Source of the DNA: Madurella fahalii
Taxonomy: Eukaryota > Ascomycota > Sordariomycetes > Sordariales
DNA: 64,000 nucleotides
Reading direction: 5' to 3'
Assembly (NCBI GenBank): GCA_029876055.1
Contig: CM056877.1
Coordinates: 5,022,001-5,086,000, forward strand
Shown here: piece after piece, positions 10,310 through 21,979 of the stretch
How the letters are laid out: each line of letters starts with the position of its first letter
Position numbering within the stretch: the first letter of the stretch is position 1
Translations under genes and position numbers: made by a program
The notes under the pieces: generated by a model
What the model was told of the DNA's origin: nothing
What the model saw: only the letters and a program-made list of their open reading frames with translations
Databases searched by the model: none

Positions 10310-11464
10310 TTAGATTTCAACCTGTGTCGTACGCATTCCCATTGTCTTATGCTCAACGCCGTTCGCCGCAGAATTACTCGCCGGTGTTTTGTCGTTGCTG
10401 GAGCAAACATTGATGATATTCTGTTTTTGAGACTCGAGCTTTTCGACGTCGTTCCTGGGTTTCTAGTATTAGCTCTATCCACCGGGGCAAAGGTAGTGCC
10501 TCCGAGTTAAACTTACCAATCTTGGCCAGGATTGCATTGCTCCCAGTGAAGGCACCTGAGCAAGGTGTAAAAGCCAGATGCGAGTAGCGAACCCAAGATA
10601 GGCCCGAGCCAGTAAATCCAAAAGTACCCTGGGAAGCTCCCGTTTACCACGGCAGGGCCTAGTGAACGCGCGGGATTCAACGAGCCGCCAGTGAAGTAGA
10701 CACCTTGCCATGTCCAATTAGTTATTCAGTAGACGCCGAGGAGAAACAGTCATACTTACCGACCAGTTCAGTCAGGAAGAAGGCAATCCCAATCGCGAGA
10801 GGCGCCAGATATGTAGACTTGTGCTTCTCTACAGCAACCATGATGATGACGAAGACCAGCTGAGCAGTGAGAAACATCTCAATGAACAAACCCTGCGCGA
10901 CGTTCGCACCGCCGCCAAGCGTGGTCTCGACTCCCATTGGGCCTGGGAACAGTGCTGAGACAACGCCTGCCGCAGCGATACCGCCGACGATTTGTGCAAC
11001 TACCACAACAATACTGCGAATGATGGGAAGACCGCCGACCAGATACAGGGCCAGCGTGACCTGATGTCAGCGTTAGTGATGCAGCTCTCGACAACGGTAA
11101 GGAAGGCGCACCGGCATACCGCAGGATTAAACAGCCCACCAGTGACGCGGTAGAAGGCCCAGACATTGGCCATCAAGCTTAAGCCAAATGCTAGAGAAAG
11201 GAACGTGATGTTGTTGACATTGGGCAGCACGATATCATCCCTTGTCGGAGGGCTCGTGGCGGGGATGGTGGTGGCGATTTGGGTGCCGGCAAAGGCAAAG
11301 AACAGAAACAGAAAGGTGCCAGCGAACTCTCCTAGCGCGGCCACAACATCATTGCGTGTTGTGGACGGTCTGGCCAGCATGGGAAGACTGGATGCGGGCT
11401 GCTGGATGTTGCTGCCCGCGTCCGAGGTAAAGGAGATCATGCGGTGCCACTTAAACGGGCGCAT
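10310..11464 (-). CDS. aquaporin (MIP family water/solute channel)
   Basis: Four exons on the minus strand: 11464-11120, 11060-10760, 10703-10517 and 10454-10310, giving 325 residues. All introns have GT-AG ends. The first and third have clear GCTGAC and GCTAAT branch points. Both NPA boxes are present: GGLFNPAVTLALYLVG, formed across the first splice, and GGSLNPARSLGPAVV after the second intron, along with six hydrophobic helices of the MIP fold. The last exon replaces an in-frame stop directly after NPGQDW and yields a polar tail ending MGMRTTQVEI, which resembles fungal plasma-membrane aquaporin tails. Without that splice the protein would end at 10513. It probably passes water across the plasma membrane. 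Aquaglyceroporin function is not supported by any extended loop but is not excluded. Confidence 0.9.
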
Positions 11465-13401
11465 ATTTGCTTCAGGGTGAGCAAGGATGTATTTCGGGAA
11501 GAAAAACAAAGAAAAATAAAGGAAAATAATAATAAAAAAAAAGAAGAAAAAAAGAATAGAAAACTCTCTTGCTTTCTCAATGTGAGAAACTATGCGCGCT
11601 TGGGAGCGGTGAATATATAGTAGTTGAGAGCGGTGAGTGGTGAACTCTGAAGGGCGCCGACTCCAGTCCACAGCTGGACTAGGCTAAGATCAAAACAATA
11701 ACCCAACAAACGATTCGTTCTGGCCTTGCTGAGATACGGGTGTGATCATATCATTACCTATGGGTGGCCTCCAGTAGCTTCGTGCGCACCCTGGTCGAAG
11801 CAATCTCTGAGTTCGCCGGGGCTGATGATGCTTCGGACAAAGGCGTGACGCCGCATGACGCCGCATGACGCCAAGGGTTAGGCTCTATAGATTGGATGGA
11901 TTCAGAGATCTGATAGACTCGAAGCGGCCAGCACGGAATCAATAAATTAAGGTCTACTAGGACTTCAGGCCTCATTTCTGAGGAAGTCGACGACCGTGTT
12001 GGAGGTCGACAAAATGTTGAAGCTCTATCCTATCTCGCAGGGAAAAACACAATGGCTGTCCATATGTACATGTAGGTGGGCTTCTTTGGAATTGGGCTAG
12101 ATTGAGCGTGACGTTTCGTAATTTTAAGTTTACCTTAGTGCTGATGGTGAACCACGAGACGTAAACAGATGGGGGAAAACCCGCACCCTAGTCAAGTGGA
12201 CGGCACGGGCGTATCCTTGGGTCGCCTCTCGGGGCCGAAGTACTCATGACGATAATTTCTAGACCGGTCTATTTCTGAATGGCCCCAAGTCTATTGGTCC
12301 CAGTTGGACCCTGGAAACCCCACGGACCCCGGCGAGTCCCGCAAGCCGGTCGTCCCGCAGCCTCAGCCGCCTCACCTTTCCCAGCGCAAGCATCGCAAAG
12401 GTATCCACCCCGTCCTCAAGCCTCCCTGGGCCAAAGGGAGAGCAACCGATATCGGTCCGACGACTGACAAACACTACCTTAGCGTGAATAGGGCGTTGCG
12501 CAGTTTGGTGTCGCTGCGCCCCGACTTCAATATCAGCTTCTGCATTCTGTCTGGGTTCGGCTGCCCGCCCCTCTGCATGCTTGAGAAGTAATGGCACCAA
12601 ACCTCTTCGGCTGAGCTCTTAGGTAAGTAAATAGATAGGGAGAAAGCGTATTGGATGTGTCTTGAATCCGCTCTGCACGCGTATCGTCTCGACGGGCATG
12701 AGTTTGCTGGTATTGCGGATGTTTTGTCGGTCTCAGCTGGGAGGTGGTCATTTTGATGTTGCATACAATCGGTCAGCCACTAGTGCCGGCTCGGGTCCGG
12801 GACACGCGGTCGAGGCGTCTTGGATACATTAGGCATTCCGCGCGTGGAAAATATGCAACTTGACACTGTAAGGGAGGCCGTGCAGTTGTCAAGGGGCAGA
12901 GGCTATAGGACGACCCGGCAATAAATATATGTGCCATTTTGAATGGTGTGTATTCATGAGGTCAAAGCAAGAGCGTCTGAGTGACGCTTGAGGCGGGTTT
13001 TCCCCCAGCCCCTTTTTTTGCTTTAGCTCCGTGTCGGCTGAAGCCGATCGGAGCAAACGGCTGAGCTCGGACGTAACCTAACCTCCAGAGCTCTGTCCAA
13101 GCCCTGACGGATCCCAAAAGCAGCCCTGCAGCAGGGCGCACGGCCGTCTTTGGGTCAACGTGGTGACTTTGGTAGTATGCAACCATGCTCGAGGGGGAAG
13201 TTGGAACCTGATATGCAAGGATTGCGGAAAGCAGCCTTCTTGTTGTGTTGTACCCCTGAATCACAGCGCCAGGGTTTAACATGTGTAAGTCAGGACTGCA
13301 ATCTAGCAGAGTATAAACCAAATCACCTGTCCGGTATCTTCCCCCTATATCCACGCTATGCTTGTGATATCCTCCGGTGCCGTCCCAGTCCCGGCCGCGA
13401 C
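11465..13401. other. intergenic, aquaporin promoter side and coactosin 3' side
   Basis: The aquaporin leader at 11497-11563 is almost pure A/G on the plus strand. A 10-bp unit (GACGCCGCAT) is tandem at about 11846-11872. At 12290-12480 a GC-rich island is open in several frames but has no motif or start context, so it is possibly a decayed coding piece. No gene can be supported. Confidence 0.45.
11613..11619 (-). promoter_or_regulatory. TATA-like box upstream of aquaporin
   Basis: The minus strand reads TATATAT about 150 bp upstream of the aquaporin ATG. The pyrimidine-rich tract between it and the ATG is common in highly expressed fungal genes. The spacing is compatible with a core promoter, but usage is inferred. 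Confidence 0.35.
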
Positions 13402-13842
13402 TCAGCCCCTCCCGCCATTGTAATCCGCACCGCCCGCCTTGCGTAACCGAGCGACAATATCCGCCTCGTCTAAGTCCCGCTTCTCGTTCGCGTCCACTTG
13501 TATACTGTAATGTGACAAGACCTTCTTGACCGCGCCGGCCTCGATGCTGACGCGCGCCTTGCGCATAACCTTGGTTCCCTCGCCGATCCACACAATCAGC
13601 GCGAACTTGACGCGTTTGCTCTCGGCGTCGTTGGCGTACTCGACCCGCACGTATGCATACTGCACCTCCGAATCGTCGAGCTCGCCCGCGAGTTCTGCTA
13701 TTCCTCCCGTGCCCGTCTTGCTTAGCACCAGTTTGTTGCCCGTTGGCCCCGCGTACGAGATAAGGAGCCAGTTGGTCTCGTCCTTGTCGGATCGCACAGC
13801 GTCATAGGCGGCGAGAATTTCGGGAGCGTCGGCGCCAGACAT
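13402..13842 (-). CDS. coactosin-like actin-binding protein (ADF-H domain)
   Basis: Single exon, 146 residues, the usual size of a coactosin. The whole protein is one ADF-homology fold: an N-terminal MSGADAPEILAAYDAVR helix, then TNWLLISYAG, YAYVRVEYANDAESKR, FALIVWIGEGTKVMRKARVS and a C-terminal helix ending IVARLRKAGGADYNG. By family it binds F-actin in the cytoplasm and limits capping or turnover. The frame is open further upstream, but the extension is Arg-rich without structure, and the chosen ATG starts the conserved domain exactly. I see no intron. The upstream gene on this strand is the beta-glucosidase, whose 3' end lies about 600 bp away. Confidence 0.92.
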   Translation of the reverse strand: MSGADAPEILAAYDAVRSDKDETNWLLISYAGPTGNKLVLSKTGTGGIAELAGELDDSEVQYAYVRVEYANDAESKRVKFALIVWIGEGTKVMRKARVSIEAGAVKKVLSHYSIQVDANEKRDLDEADIVARLRKAGGADYNGGRG

Positions 13843-14436
13843 GGCGAAATAGGGTTTGGCTAGTCTTGTCGGTGTCGCTACCGGAGAGCGGAGGCCGGTT
13901 GCTCGGCGTGGGGCGAGAGCCGTAAAGATCGATCGGGGAGCGTTTTTGGAACGGGTGTATGGCCTGGGGCGCCTCGTTCGATGCTTGCGTCGCAGCCGCT
14001 TACGCCTTGGAAGAAGCGCAAATGTCCGCCGGAAGTGCAAAGTCGAGCTCAACAGCGTTGGGGTCGGGGGCGGGGCGTTTCAGGGTCCAGAGCCAGGACA
14101 AATTGCCGGTCTTGGCGAACCCATTCCAACCCTCTCACACTAGCTCAGGGGGGGGTTTGGTCGATCTCCCGCCTGGAACTCGGTGTCTTTGGGATGTCGA
14201 GCAGAAATTCCCACGGCTATGCACTTATATTGAGTACACAAATCTATCATTAAGTTCTTCCCCGGCCTTGTGCATGCTAGTGCCGACTTGTTTATGAACC
14301 GCCCATGCCGCTTACCCAAGAGAATCCAACTGCACAGTACCTCAAACACAACTGCCGGAAAGCTCCGGCATATGGATTGGATCTAATTCCAAACTGGAAC
14401 AATCTAAATACGTAACCCAACCACGCTCAAAGTTGA
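13843..14436. other. intergenic, coactosin promoter region
   Basis: The part next to the coactosin ATG is GC-rich. The rest is the 3' flank of the GH3 gene. No gene seen. Confidence 0.5.
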
Positions 14437-17400
14437 TCACCAGGTCCCATTAACCGGCAAGTCCCTCGAGCTTTGCCCAACCCAAAACCTGTACTCTCCT
14501 TCGGTGACCATCACCCAATTCTGCTTCTCCACATCCCAGTAACTGAGATCTCTCCTCGTCAAGCCGAAGTGTACTGTGTGGGTCTCACCCGGCTGAAGGT
14601 ATAGTTTATCGAACCCTCTGAGTGCCTTGACGGGGAAATCAACGCCGTCCTTCTCGGGGTATTCCAGATACAGCTGCGGCACAACTGCTCCCGCAACAGG
14701 GCCATCGTTCATCACATCTACCCTAACTTCGACGTAAATAGCCCAGAGATCGGGGTTGCCGCCCTCATCGCCGCCGGCGCCGCTCAGAGGCTGCGTAGTG
14801 TTGTAGCCATCGGGATAGGGGTAAGGGCCGATCTCGATCTCGTCGACCGAGGGGAGGTAGGGGTAAATGTATTTCTCGAGCGCACGGAAGTCTGTGGGGA
14901 ACAGCGCTTCACTCTTGTGTGGGATTTCGATTGGATACGCCGGTGGCTCAGCGGCAGGACTCGGGCGCGCTGCAGGGAGGGCCGACTTGGTCCTCCGGGG
15001 GGATACATGGAGGTTGCTGAAGGCAAAGGTCGTGTAGCTGAGCCCAAAGCCGAACTCGAAGCGTGGTTCAATGCCGTACTTGTCAAAGTAGCGATAGTCG
15101 ATGTATAGGCCTTCAGAGAAATCCTGCTGAGGAACGACGCCGTTGGGGCGATACATAACCTTGCCCCCAGGGCCATAATCGGCAATGGTTTTGCCGATAG
15201 TGAAGGGAAGGTGGCCCGACGGGTTTGTCTCGCCAAAGAGGACACTGGCGAGGGCGTTTCCAGACTCCTGACCTGGAAGGTTGGCGAACAAGACTGCCTT
15301 CACGTTGGGCAGCTCGATCCACTTCTCCATGAAAACCGGGCCGACGGCATGGAGGACAACGATAACGTCACCGTCGCCAGAGCCGCACTTACTAGCCACG
15401 TTGACGATGAGATCATCGCCTCCCTTCTGCAGGTTCAGGTTCGGTCGGTCCCCGTTCACATCGTCCCATTTCACGAAGCCCTCGCCTGAATCGGCATTGG
15501 CAAACACAATGCACAACTCGAGATTCGCAATGGTCTCGTCGCTGTTGCTGAAGGCAGGCTCGTTTGTGAGGTACTCATGGAGCTCAACTTTGGTGGCGTC
15601 GAACTCGCGTCGAAAGGCTTTGATGGGCGATATCAAATAGGGAAACTCGACGGCCCCTGAACCCCAACCCGAACCTAATGTGCCTTGATTGCTGGGGTTG
15701 ACTGTCAGATTTTGTCGTGATCCAAGACACAGAGACCGGGTGGAATGATTTGTGACGGATGCAGGAAGTCAAGATCAAGCTACGTACCATGCGCGGTCCT
15801 TACAGTAGTTAGGCCCGTTTCCAGGCCCGGCATCCTCTCCAAACACGCCAATCTTGAATTTCCCCACGTGCTGCTTCCCAGTTACCCGTGCGAGTATGTC
15901 GCGTCTTGTCTTGATCTTCGAGTCATCAAGGCCTTGTCGGCTAATCGGCAGCAAGCCTTCGTTCTTGAGTAGTATCGTACCCTCAGCAGCGACCTCACGT
16001 GCAATAATAGAGTGGTTTGACTGGACGTTCACAAACTGGTTCACGACAACCTGGTCCTGCGGGCTGGGGCTCCCTGGGGCAAGAACGCCCATGCGATCAT
16101 CCGTCCAGGAAGAAAAGTTCGGCGGCTGGCGCGGGAATTTGGCCTCATCGTCCTGGCCGAGCTGATACCACGCTGCAACGATGCGCGTTACCATGTCGTT
16201 CAAACGATCGACTGGGACGCTGCCATTAAGGACAGCCTTGGTCAGCTCCGGTCCCCATAGCGACTCGCCGTTTGCCCATCTGAGCCCATCGCCCGGCATG
16301 GTCATGTCGAGTCCTGCGAGAGCCGTGCCCACTCCTGATCGCTGAGCGAGCCAGTCGCTCATGACGAAACCCTGGAATCCAAGCTCGTCCTTGAGTATGC
16401 CGTTGAGCAGCTTGCTGTTGCCACATGCGTACGAGTTGTTGACCATGTTGTAAGAACACATGACTGATGCCACGCCGGCTTTGACCGCATCACCAAAGGG
16501 CCAGGCATACAGCTCGTGCAGGGTGCGGTCGTCAATGTTTGCGCTGAGAGCGTGAGGCAGTTTCCATTCCCAGGGCTGGCGGAAGTGCTCTTGTTCGTTG
16601 GCCACGAAATGCTTGATGGTAGCCATGACGCCCTCGCTCTGGATGCCCTTGACAGTTTCGGCACCGGCGACGCCCTGGAGGTAGGGATCTGCGCCAAACC
16701 CTTCCCAGTTGCGCCCGCCCGCTGGCATGCGGCCAAGAGGTCCTACACAAGGGCCCAAGAGGACGTTGATGCCCTTGCCGCGCGCTTCAATAGCGTGTGC
16801 CTTTCCACGAGCATACATCAGTTGCCGGTTCCAGGTTGCGCCGACCGTGATCCCGGCCGGAAACGCAGTGATATTGTCGGCGAACCTGATCCCCAGCGGG
16901 CCATCCTGCAGCTGTAGCTGGGGAAACCCGACATGAACCGCAGGTGCGTTGCTGCCAACGGCCAAACCCATCTGCCACCCCGTCCCCGTCGTGATGTTGA
17001 CCTTTTCGGCGAGTGTCATTCTGCTCACTAGCCTGGACGCCTTCTCGTAGCTCGCCGCCCAACTCCGCGCAATGCCTCCCTTAGGAGAAGGGTACCAAGG
17101 CGGTGACAAGCCATACTGAGGCTCCTCCTGATATTTCTTGTATACGAACACGCCGCCTACACTGAGGAGCAACCACAGCACAAGAACTCCCGCAATGATC
17201 CCGATGCAGCACCGGCTCCGTCTTGCAAGCGTCTGTGTGATGGACCATCGGCTTCGAGGCTTCTCGTCGGGCGAACCGCGGGTTTCGTGGTTGAGGAAGT
17301 CGGCCGCTTCGAAGTCTGAGTCGGAGCTCCGCCGCTCGCTATCCAGAGACAGCCTTTTCCCACCGCGGAGCAGGCCCTCGTCACTTCCGTCGCGACCCAT
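14437..17400 (-). CDS. membrane-anchored GH3 beta-glucosidase
   Basis: Two exons, 17400-15788 and 15691-14437, phase 2, 955 residues. The splice restores CKDRA-CNQGTLGSGWGSG, a segment conserved in the family. Residues 1-65 are polar and cytoplasmic. A single hydrophobic helix (IIAGVLVLWLLLSVGGVFV) makes it a type II membrane protein rather than a freely secreted one. The catalytic part follows: DGPLGIR, GRNWEGFGADPYLQG, IKHFVANEQEHFR, and the nucleophile Asp in GFVMSDW. Next come the alpha/beta sandwich (ILLKNEGLLP) and a C-terminal fibronectin-III-like domain (GAVVPQLYLEYP, FDKLYLQPGETHTV). It hydrolyses terminal beta-glucosyl residues. Anchoring suggests wall glucan trimming or cell-bound cellobiose hydrolysis. 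Confidence 0.93.
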
Positions 17401-19398
17401 CGTATTGACCGCCTATTCTGCCCGGATCTTCGGTCAGGCAAGGTGAGGCCGCCTCCGTCTAGAACTAGCCGTCGCTGTCTCCGCTCACTGCTTCACAAAT
17501 TCTTCGAAATGCTATTTGTCGACTTAGATTCTCGCGCCCGGGATACCGCGTCTCATCTGGGAGGGATCCGAATTCGTTGCCTACAGAGCCGTCGCGTCGC
17601 AATGAGGCCCGGAAATACGCGGTCGAATCTGGGCCCTTGATATCCCTCAAAGTTCGGGCCCCTCGCTCAGTGACAACCTAAACAGTAAACTCTGCAGCTC
17701 TTGAAAAACGAACGATGGAAATGGGAACTTAGCCGGACGCAAATGCAGCTGAACGTCGGCATGAAGCCGTGACGACACAGGGCCCAAGGCGGGTCCCACC
17801 GCCTTGGCGGCGTGTGTGAAGCCAGGGTGGGCGAGACATCCAATTGGACGCCCGCAACCTTGCGGCTGTTCGTTGAGTTGGATGCGGGGTCCACGCTTGC
17901 TCTCATGGATGACGATGTGGAGGGACTGGCGCTTGAAAACAAGTCCGTAGATTGATGGGGGATGGCAGCGGCCATGCCCCTATCAGCTCTTCTGCATGGC
18001 AAGATTGTGGATGGTCGGCGACGGACAGCAGGCGCGAGAGGGATGAGGTAGGCCCGTAGTGAGCGCGCCGAGCTACCCTAGTCCAATCACGCGGCACCCG
18101 CCGCGAGAAGGGAGGCTGTGGCTAAAGGAAGCCACAGACCAATGGGTAGCTCGTTGACATGGCGATTTGTGGGATGGGGAACAGAACGATGTTGCTCGTG
18201 AACCCGCGAGTGCCGCCCACACACCTCGGTGAGCCGTGCTCCGGCGAACCCCCACGGCAACTGACCGCAAAGGCGGACATAGATGCGGGGTGAATTCCCG
18301 CTGGCAGGCGACGAGGCGCAACAATGCGCAGCATCAGCCAATTGTACGGTAATCTTGCGCCTATCAACACAATGAAAGGCAGTATTAAACCCGGATGACA
18401 TGATGACTGGGCCACTCCACATCCCACGAGGCAGGACCCCATTTCATTGGCCAAGTCCCCCTGAGCCCCACCGTTATCTCTTGCAAGAACCAGACTTTGG
18501 GGTTCCCATGCAAATCACCAAAGTCGAGATGCGACCCTCCAAGATCCTACTCACAACGACGAGCAAATGATAAATTCCCGCGCCGGGCTGCTCTTATCTC
18601 CAGCCCTACCACAATCGCCGGTCAAATGATTCGCCAATACCATGAAGTCATAGTTAGTATCAGCGAGACCGTGAAACCAGTGACTTGATTGGGCCTGATG
18701 TGAGTGTTGCACGCATCCCTCAGCTCCCTCGCTCCGCTGTCGCCAGTAGGCGCCTCTCACTACAAGATCGAATAAGCAAATCCACGCCCAAACTTGTGCA
18801 AACTCTCAGAGGTCAAGGTTACAGCCAGTACGATAATTACATCTATCCCTTGTTGAGGGGCAGTTCGAACGCGTCTTTGACCGAATTCTGGCGGCTCTGA
18901 CGCTGACCTTCTCGATCTTGACCCTGATTGGTTTGAACCAAGACTAACGACAAGGGGTCGCAACCTACATAAACCTATGACTGATCGATTCCCCTTATCT
19001 CTGGATTGCACGGTAGTCCCCATGACGCCGGTAGTCGGTTTTCCGCCTGGTAACAGGGCTGCAAGGATGCATGTTTCGACACCCAAAGCTACGCCCTGTT
19101 GAGCTGATAACAACAACCTGGCTGTGTGTTACCCTGACGAGATATGATATGATCCCTCAAAAGGCCGCTGGCGTTAGTGCTAGCCAGTGTGTGTTGCCAA
19201 CGAGTCTCGTACATGCAAAGGCTTGAGTGGGGGACCCCGGCTGCTTACCTTGGCATCCCCAGAAATTCGTTCCTTTCCAGGCCATTGGGTACCTGACCTG
19301 ATTCGAAAGAGATGCTATCTCATGGCCAGATGCTCGAAGGCCGTTACCTAAGGTACCCCAAGCACCCTGCCTTTGCCGGTGCTTGCTTGTGATTAGAC

Positions 19399-19414
19399 CG
19401 ATAAGCGATGATAG
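19399..19414. promoter_or_regulatory. paired GATA-factor sites upstream of urea transporter
   Basis: CGATAA at 19399-19404 and TGATAG at 19409-19414 both fit HGATAR, the site bound by the nitrogen regulators AreA/Nit2. Closely spaced pairs are the preferred arrangement for these factors. Further copies lie at 19104-19109 (TGATAA) and, inverted, at 19315-19320 (CTATCT). The pair is about 170 bp upstream of the ATG of a nitrogen-source transporter, which makes nitrogen control plausible. Confidence 0.45.
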
Positions 19415-19487
19415 GAATGCCGGCGTCTTGGAATCAGAACTCAGCAGCAACCTAGCGTTTAGAACCGAGCAGCAATGCAATCAGGGA

Positions 19488-19495
19488 TATATATC
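19488..19495 (+). promoter_or_regulatory. TATA-like element of the urea transporter gene
   Basis: ATATATAT lies about 90 bp upstream of the ATG, followed by a C/T-rich leader. Position and sequence fit a TATA box. Usage is not proven. Confidence 0.4.
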
Positions 19496-19580
19496 TACTT
19501 CCTCTCCCGACGTCTTTTCCACATCAACGACGGTTCGCTCCGACCAATCCCCATCAATCCCGTCAATTGGGCCCGTAAAG

Positions 19581-21979
19581 ATGGATCACGCGCCTTCCAA
19601 TGAAGAACACATTGCCGCCGCAGCCCTCGGCCAGGGTGTGGGTTATGGCATCGTCCTGGGTCTTGGAGGTGCTTTTGCTATTGGTGAGGCTGCCCATGGT
19701 AACGTATCAAAGCCCAGCATGCCGTGGTCGCTAACGCGCAGCAGGCATGATACTTGTGACTTACATCCTCCGGCGGTACAACCGGGAACTCCAAACTTCC
19801 GAGATGTTCAACACCGCTGGCCGCACTGTCAAGTCGGGTCTGGTAGCATCGGCTGTTGTTTCGTCGTGGACATGGGCGGCGACATTGCTCCAAAGTACTG
19901 GAGTTTGCTACCGGTACGGTGTCTCTGGGCCGTTCTGGTATGCATCTGGTGCTACTGTCCAGATTCTGCTCTTTGCTACGCTTGCCATTGAGCTCAAGAG
20001 ACGGGCTCCCAACGCTCACACGTACCTCGAGATCATCAAGGCAAGGTATGGCACCTTTGCCCATATGGTCTTCCTGGTGTTTGGTCTTGCGACAAACATC
20101 CTGGTATCACTTATGTTGATTGTCGGCGGCTCGGCCACGGTGAACGCCCTGACCGGCATGCACACCATTGCTGCGAGTAAGAATATGTATAGCATCGCTA
20201 AAGAACCAGAGTGGGCTGATATGTTGTGTTAGTTTATCTTCTCCCTGTTGGTGTCGTTGCATACACCCTTGTCGGCGGCCTCAAAGCCACAATTTTGACC
20301 GACTGGGCACATACGTTCATCTTGTTGATCGTGCTAATCGTCTTTGCCCTGACTACGTACGCATCGCATGAAGTTTTGGGCTCTCCGAGTGCTGTCTACG
20401 ATCTGCTGGTGCAGGCTGCCGCTCGCCACCCTGTCCCGGGCAACAAGGATGGAAGTTACCTGACGATGCAATCTCGCGAGGGTGCTATTTTCTTCGTCAT
20501 CAATATCGTCGGTGAGCGGCCCATTCTTCACTCTACTATATGCGGAGGTTAATCAGGCGTCCCAGGCAACTTTGGGACCGTCTTTCTTGACAATGGCTAC
20601 TACAACAAGGCTATTGCAGCCTCGCCCGTCCATGCTCTTCCTGGATACATCCTGGGCGGGTTATCATGGTTTGCCATCCCGTGGCTCACTGCCACCACCA
20701 TGGGCCTCGCCGCACTCGCCTTGGAAAATACTCCGTGGTTCCCTACGTATCCCGACCGCATGGCCGACGCCGACGTGAGCGCTGGTTTGGTTCTCCCCTA
20801 CGCCGCAGTCGCGCTCCTCGGGAAGGGGGGCGCCGTCGGAACGCTCCTAATCGTCTTCATGGCCGTCACCAGCGCCACGTCCAGCCAGCTGATTGCCGTC
20901 AGCACCATCTTTACCTACGATCTCTACCGGTCCTACTTCAATCCGGAAGCCAGCGGCAAGCGACTGATCTACATGAGCCATGCCATTGTCGTCGGCTATG
21001 GGATTTTCATTGCCACGTTTTCAGTGGGTCTCTGGTATGCCGGCATCTCGATGGGCTATCTGTATTTGATGATGGGGGTCATCATCTCGGCAGCAGTTCT
21101 TCCTGCGACGCTCTCTCTGATATGGTAAGTCTTCAGACCTTGTTATTCCCCAGTCCTGTAGCTCACGGAGTGGATCAGGTCCGGCCAGAACAAGTGGGCA
21201 GCATCTCTCTCGCCGATCCTTGGTCTCGTCTGTGCCCTCATTGCCTGGCTCGTCACAGCTAAAAAGGAATGTGGCGATTTGAGCGTGGCATGCACCGGCT
21301 CCAACAACCCAATGCTGGCAGGCAATGTTGCCGCCTTGCTCTCCCCAATTGTCCTAGTCGCTCTTTTTACCCTGATTTTTGGCATTGACAAGTATGACTG
21401 GAAGTCGATGATGGACATCCGTAGGGGTGATGATCAAGACCTGGCCGACGCTGCAGGGCTGGATCTTGAGGAGATCCCTGGCAGTCATAGTGATAGTCGC
21501 GCCAATGAATTCGAAGAGGAGCAGAAGAGGTTGAAGCGAGCAGGCAAGATTAGCAAGTCGACGACTGTGATTCTGGTAGGTCTCTTCTTCTCCATATCGT
21601 TTCTGAATGTAGCTGTGACCAGGGTATAGGGAATCCCCCACTGACGGATCTGTTCTTACAGACACTGGCGCTCTTAGTCCTCTGGCCCATGCCGCTCTAC
21701 GGGTCCGGTTACATCTTCAGCAAGCCCTTCTTCACCGGCTGGGTCTCGGTGGGAATTATCTGGATCTTGTGCTCTTTCATAGGCGTTGGCTTGTTCCCTG
21801 TCTTCGAGAGCCGCAGGACACTTACTAGGACCTGCAAGTATATCTATTTCGACCTTACGGGCAAGTCGCACCCAAAGACTATCCAAGCACAGGAAGCCGC
21901 TGCTGAAGGGCAAAACACCCCTGGGGATGCCACACCCACTGAGAAGGCTGCAGCTAAAGAGGTAATCGCATCGAAGTAG
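19581..21979 (+). CDS. DUR3-like: urea active transporter, DUR3-like (sodium/solute symporter family)
   Basis: Six exons: 19581-19683, 19745-20176, 20233-20511, 20566-21124, 21179-21575 and 21662-21979, giving 695 residues. Frame and splice signals agree at every junction. The protein is built of about 15 hydrophobic helices. Family signatures are [40 protein letters not shown] (made by joining exons 3 and 4, where the second of two possible acceptors fits the family best), [11 protein letters not shown] and [19 protein letters not shown]. It would import urea (and perhaps polyamines) by proton symport across the plasma membrane, feeding urease or urea amidolyase. The C-terminal tail is charged and probably regulatory. 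GATA sites upstream fit nitrogen repression control. Confidence 0.93.

Larger units (their letters stand above)
17401..19580. other. 2.2 kb divergent intergenic region between GH3 and urea transporter
   Basis: Contains both 5' flanks. No ORF with coding character. Several GATA-type sites lie in the half near the transporter (listed separately). A near-palindromic TACCTAAGGTA motif is at 19345-19355. Confidence 0.5.

Noticed and set aside
12259..12600. Overlapping open frames on both strands
   Set aside because: GC-rich island open in several frames, but no start context, domain or splice support for any of them.
20551..20565. Earlier acceptor for urea transporter exon 4 (after AATCAG)
   Set aside because: It keeps the frame but inserts five residues into the conserved INIVGNFGTVF segment, so the later CCCAG acceptor is preferred.
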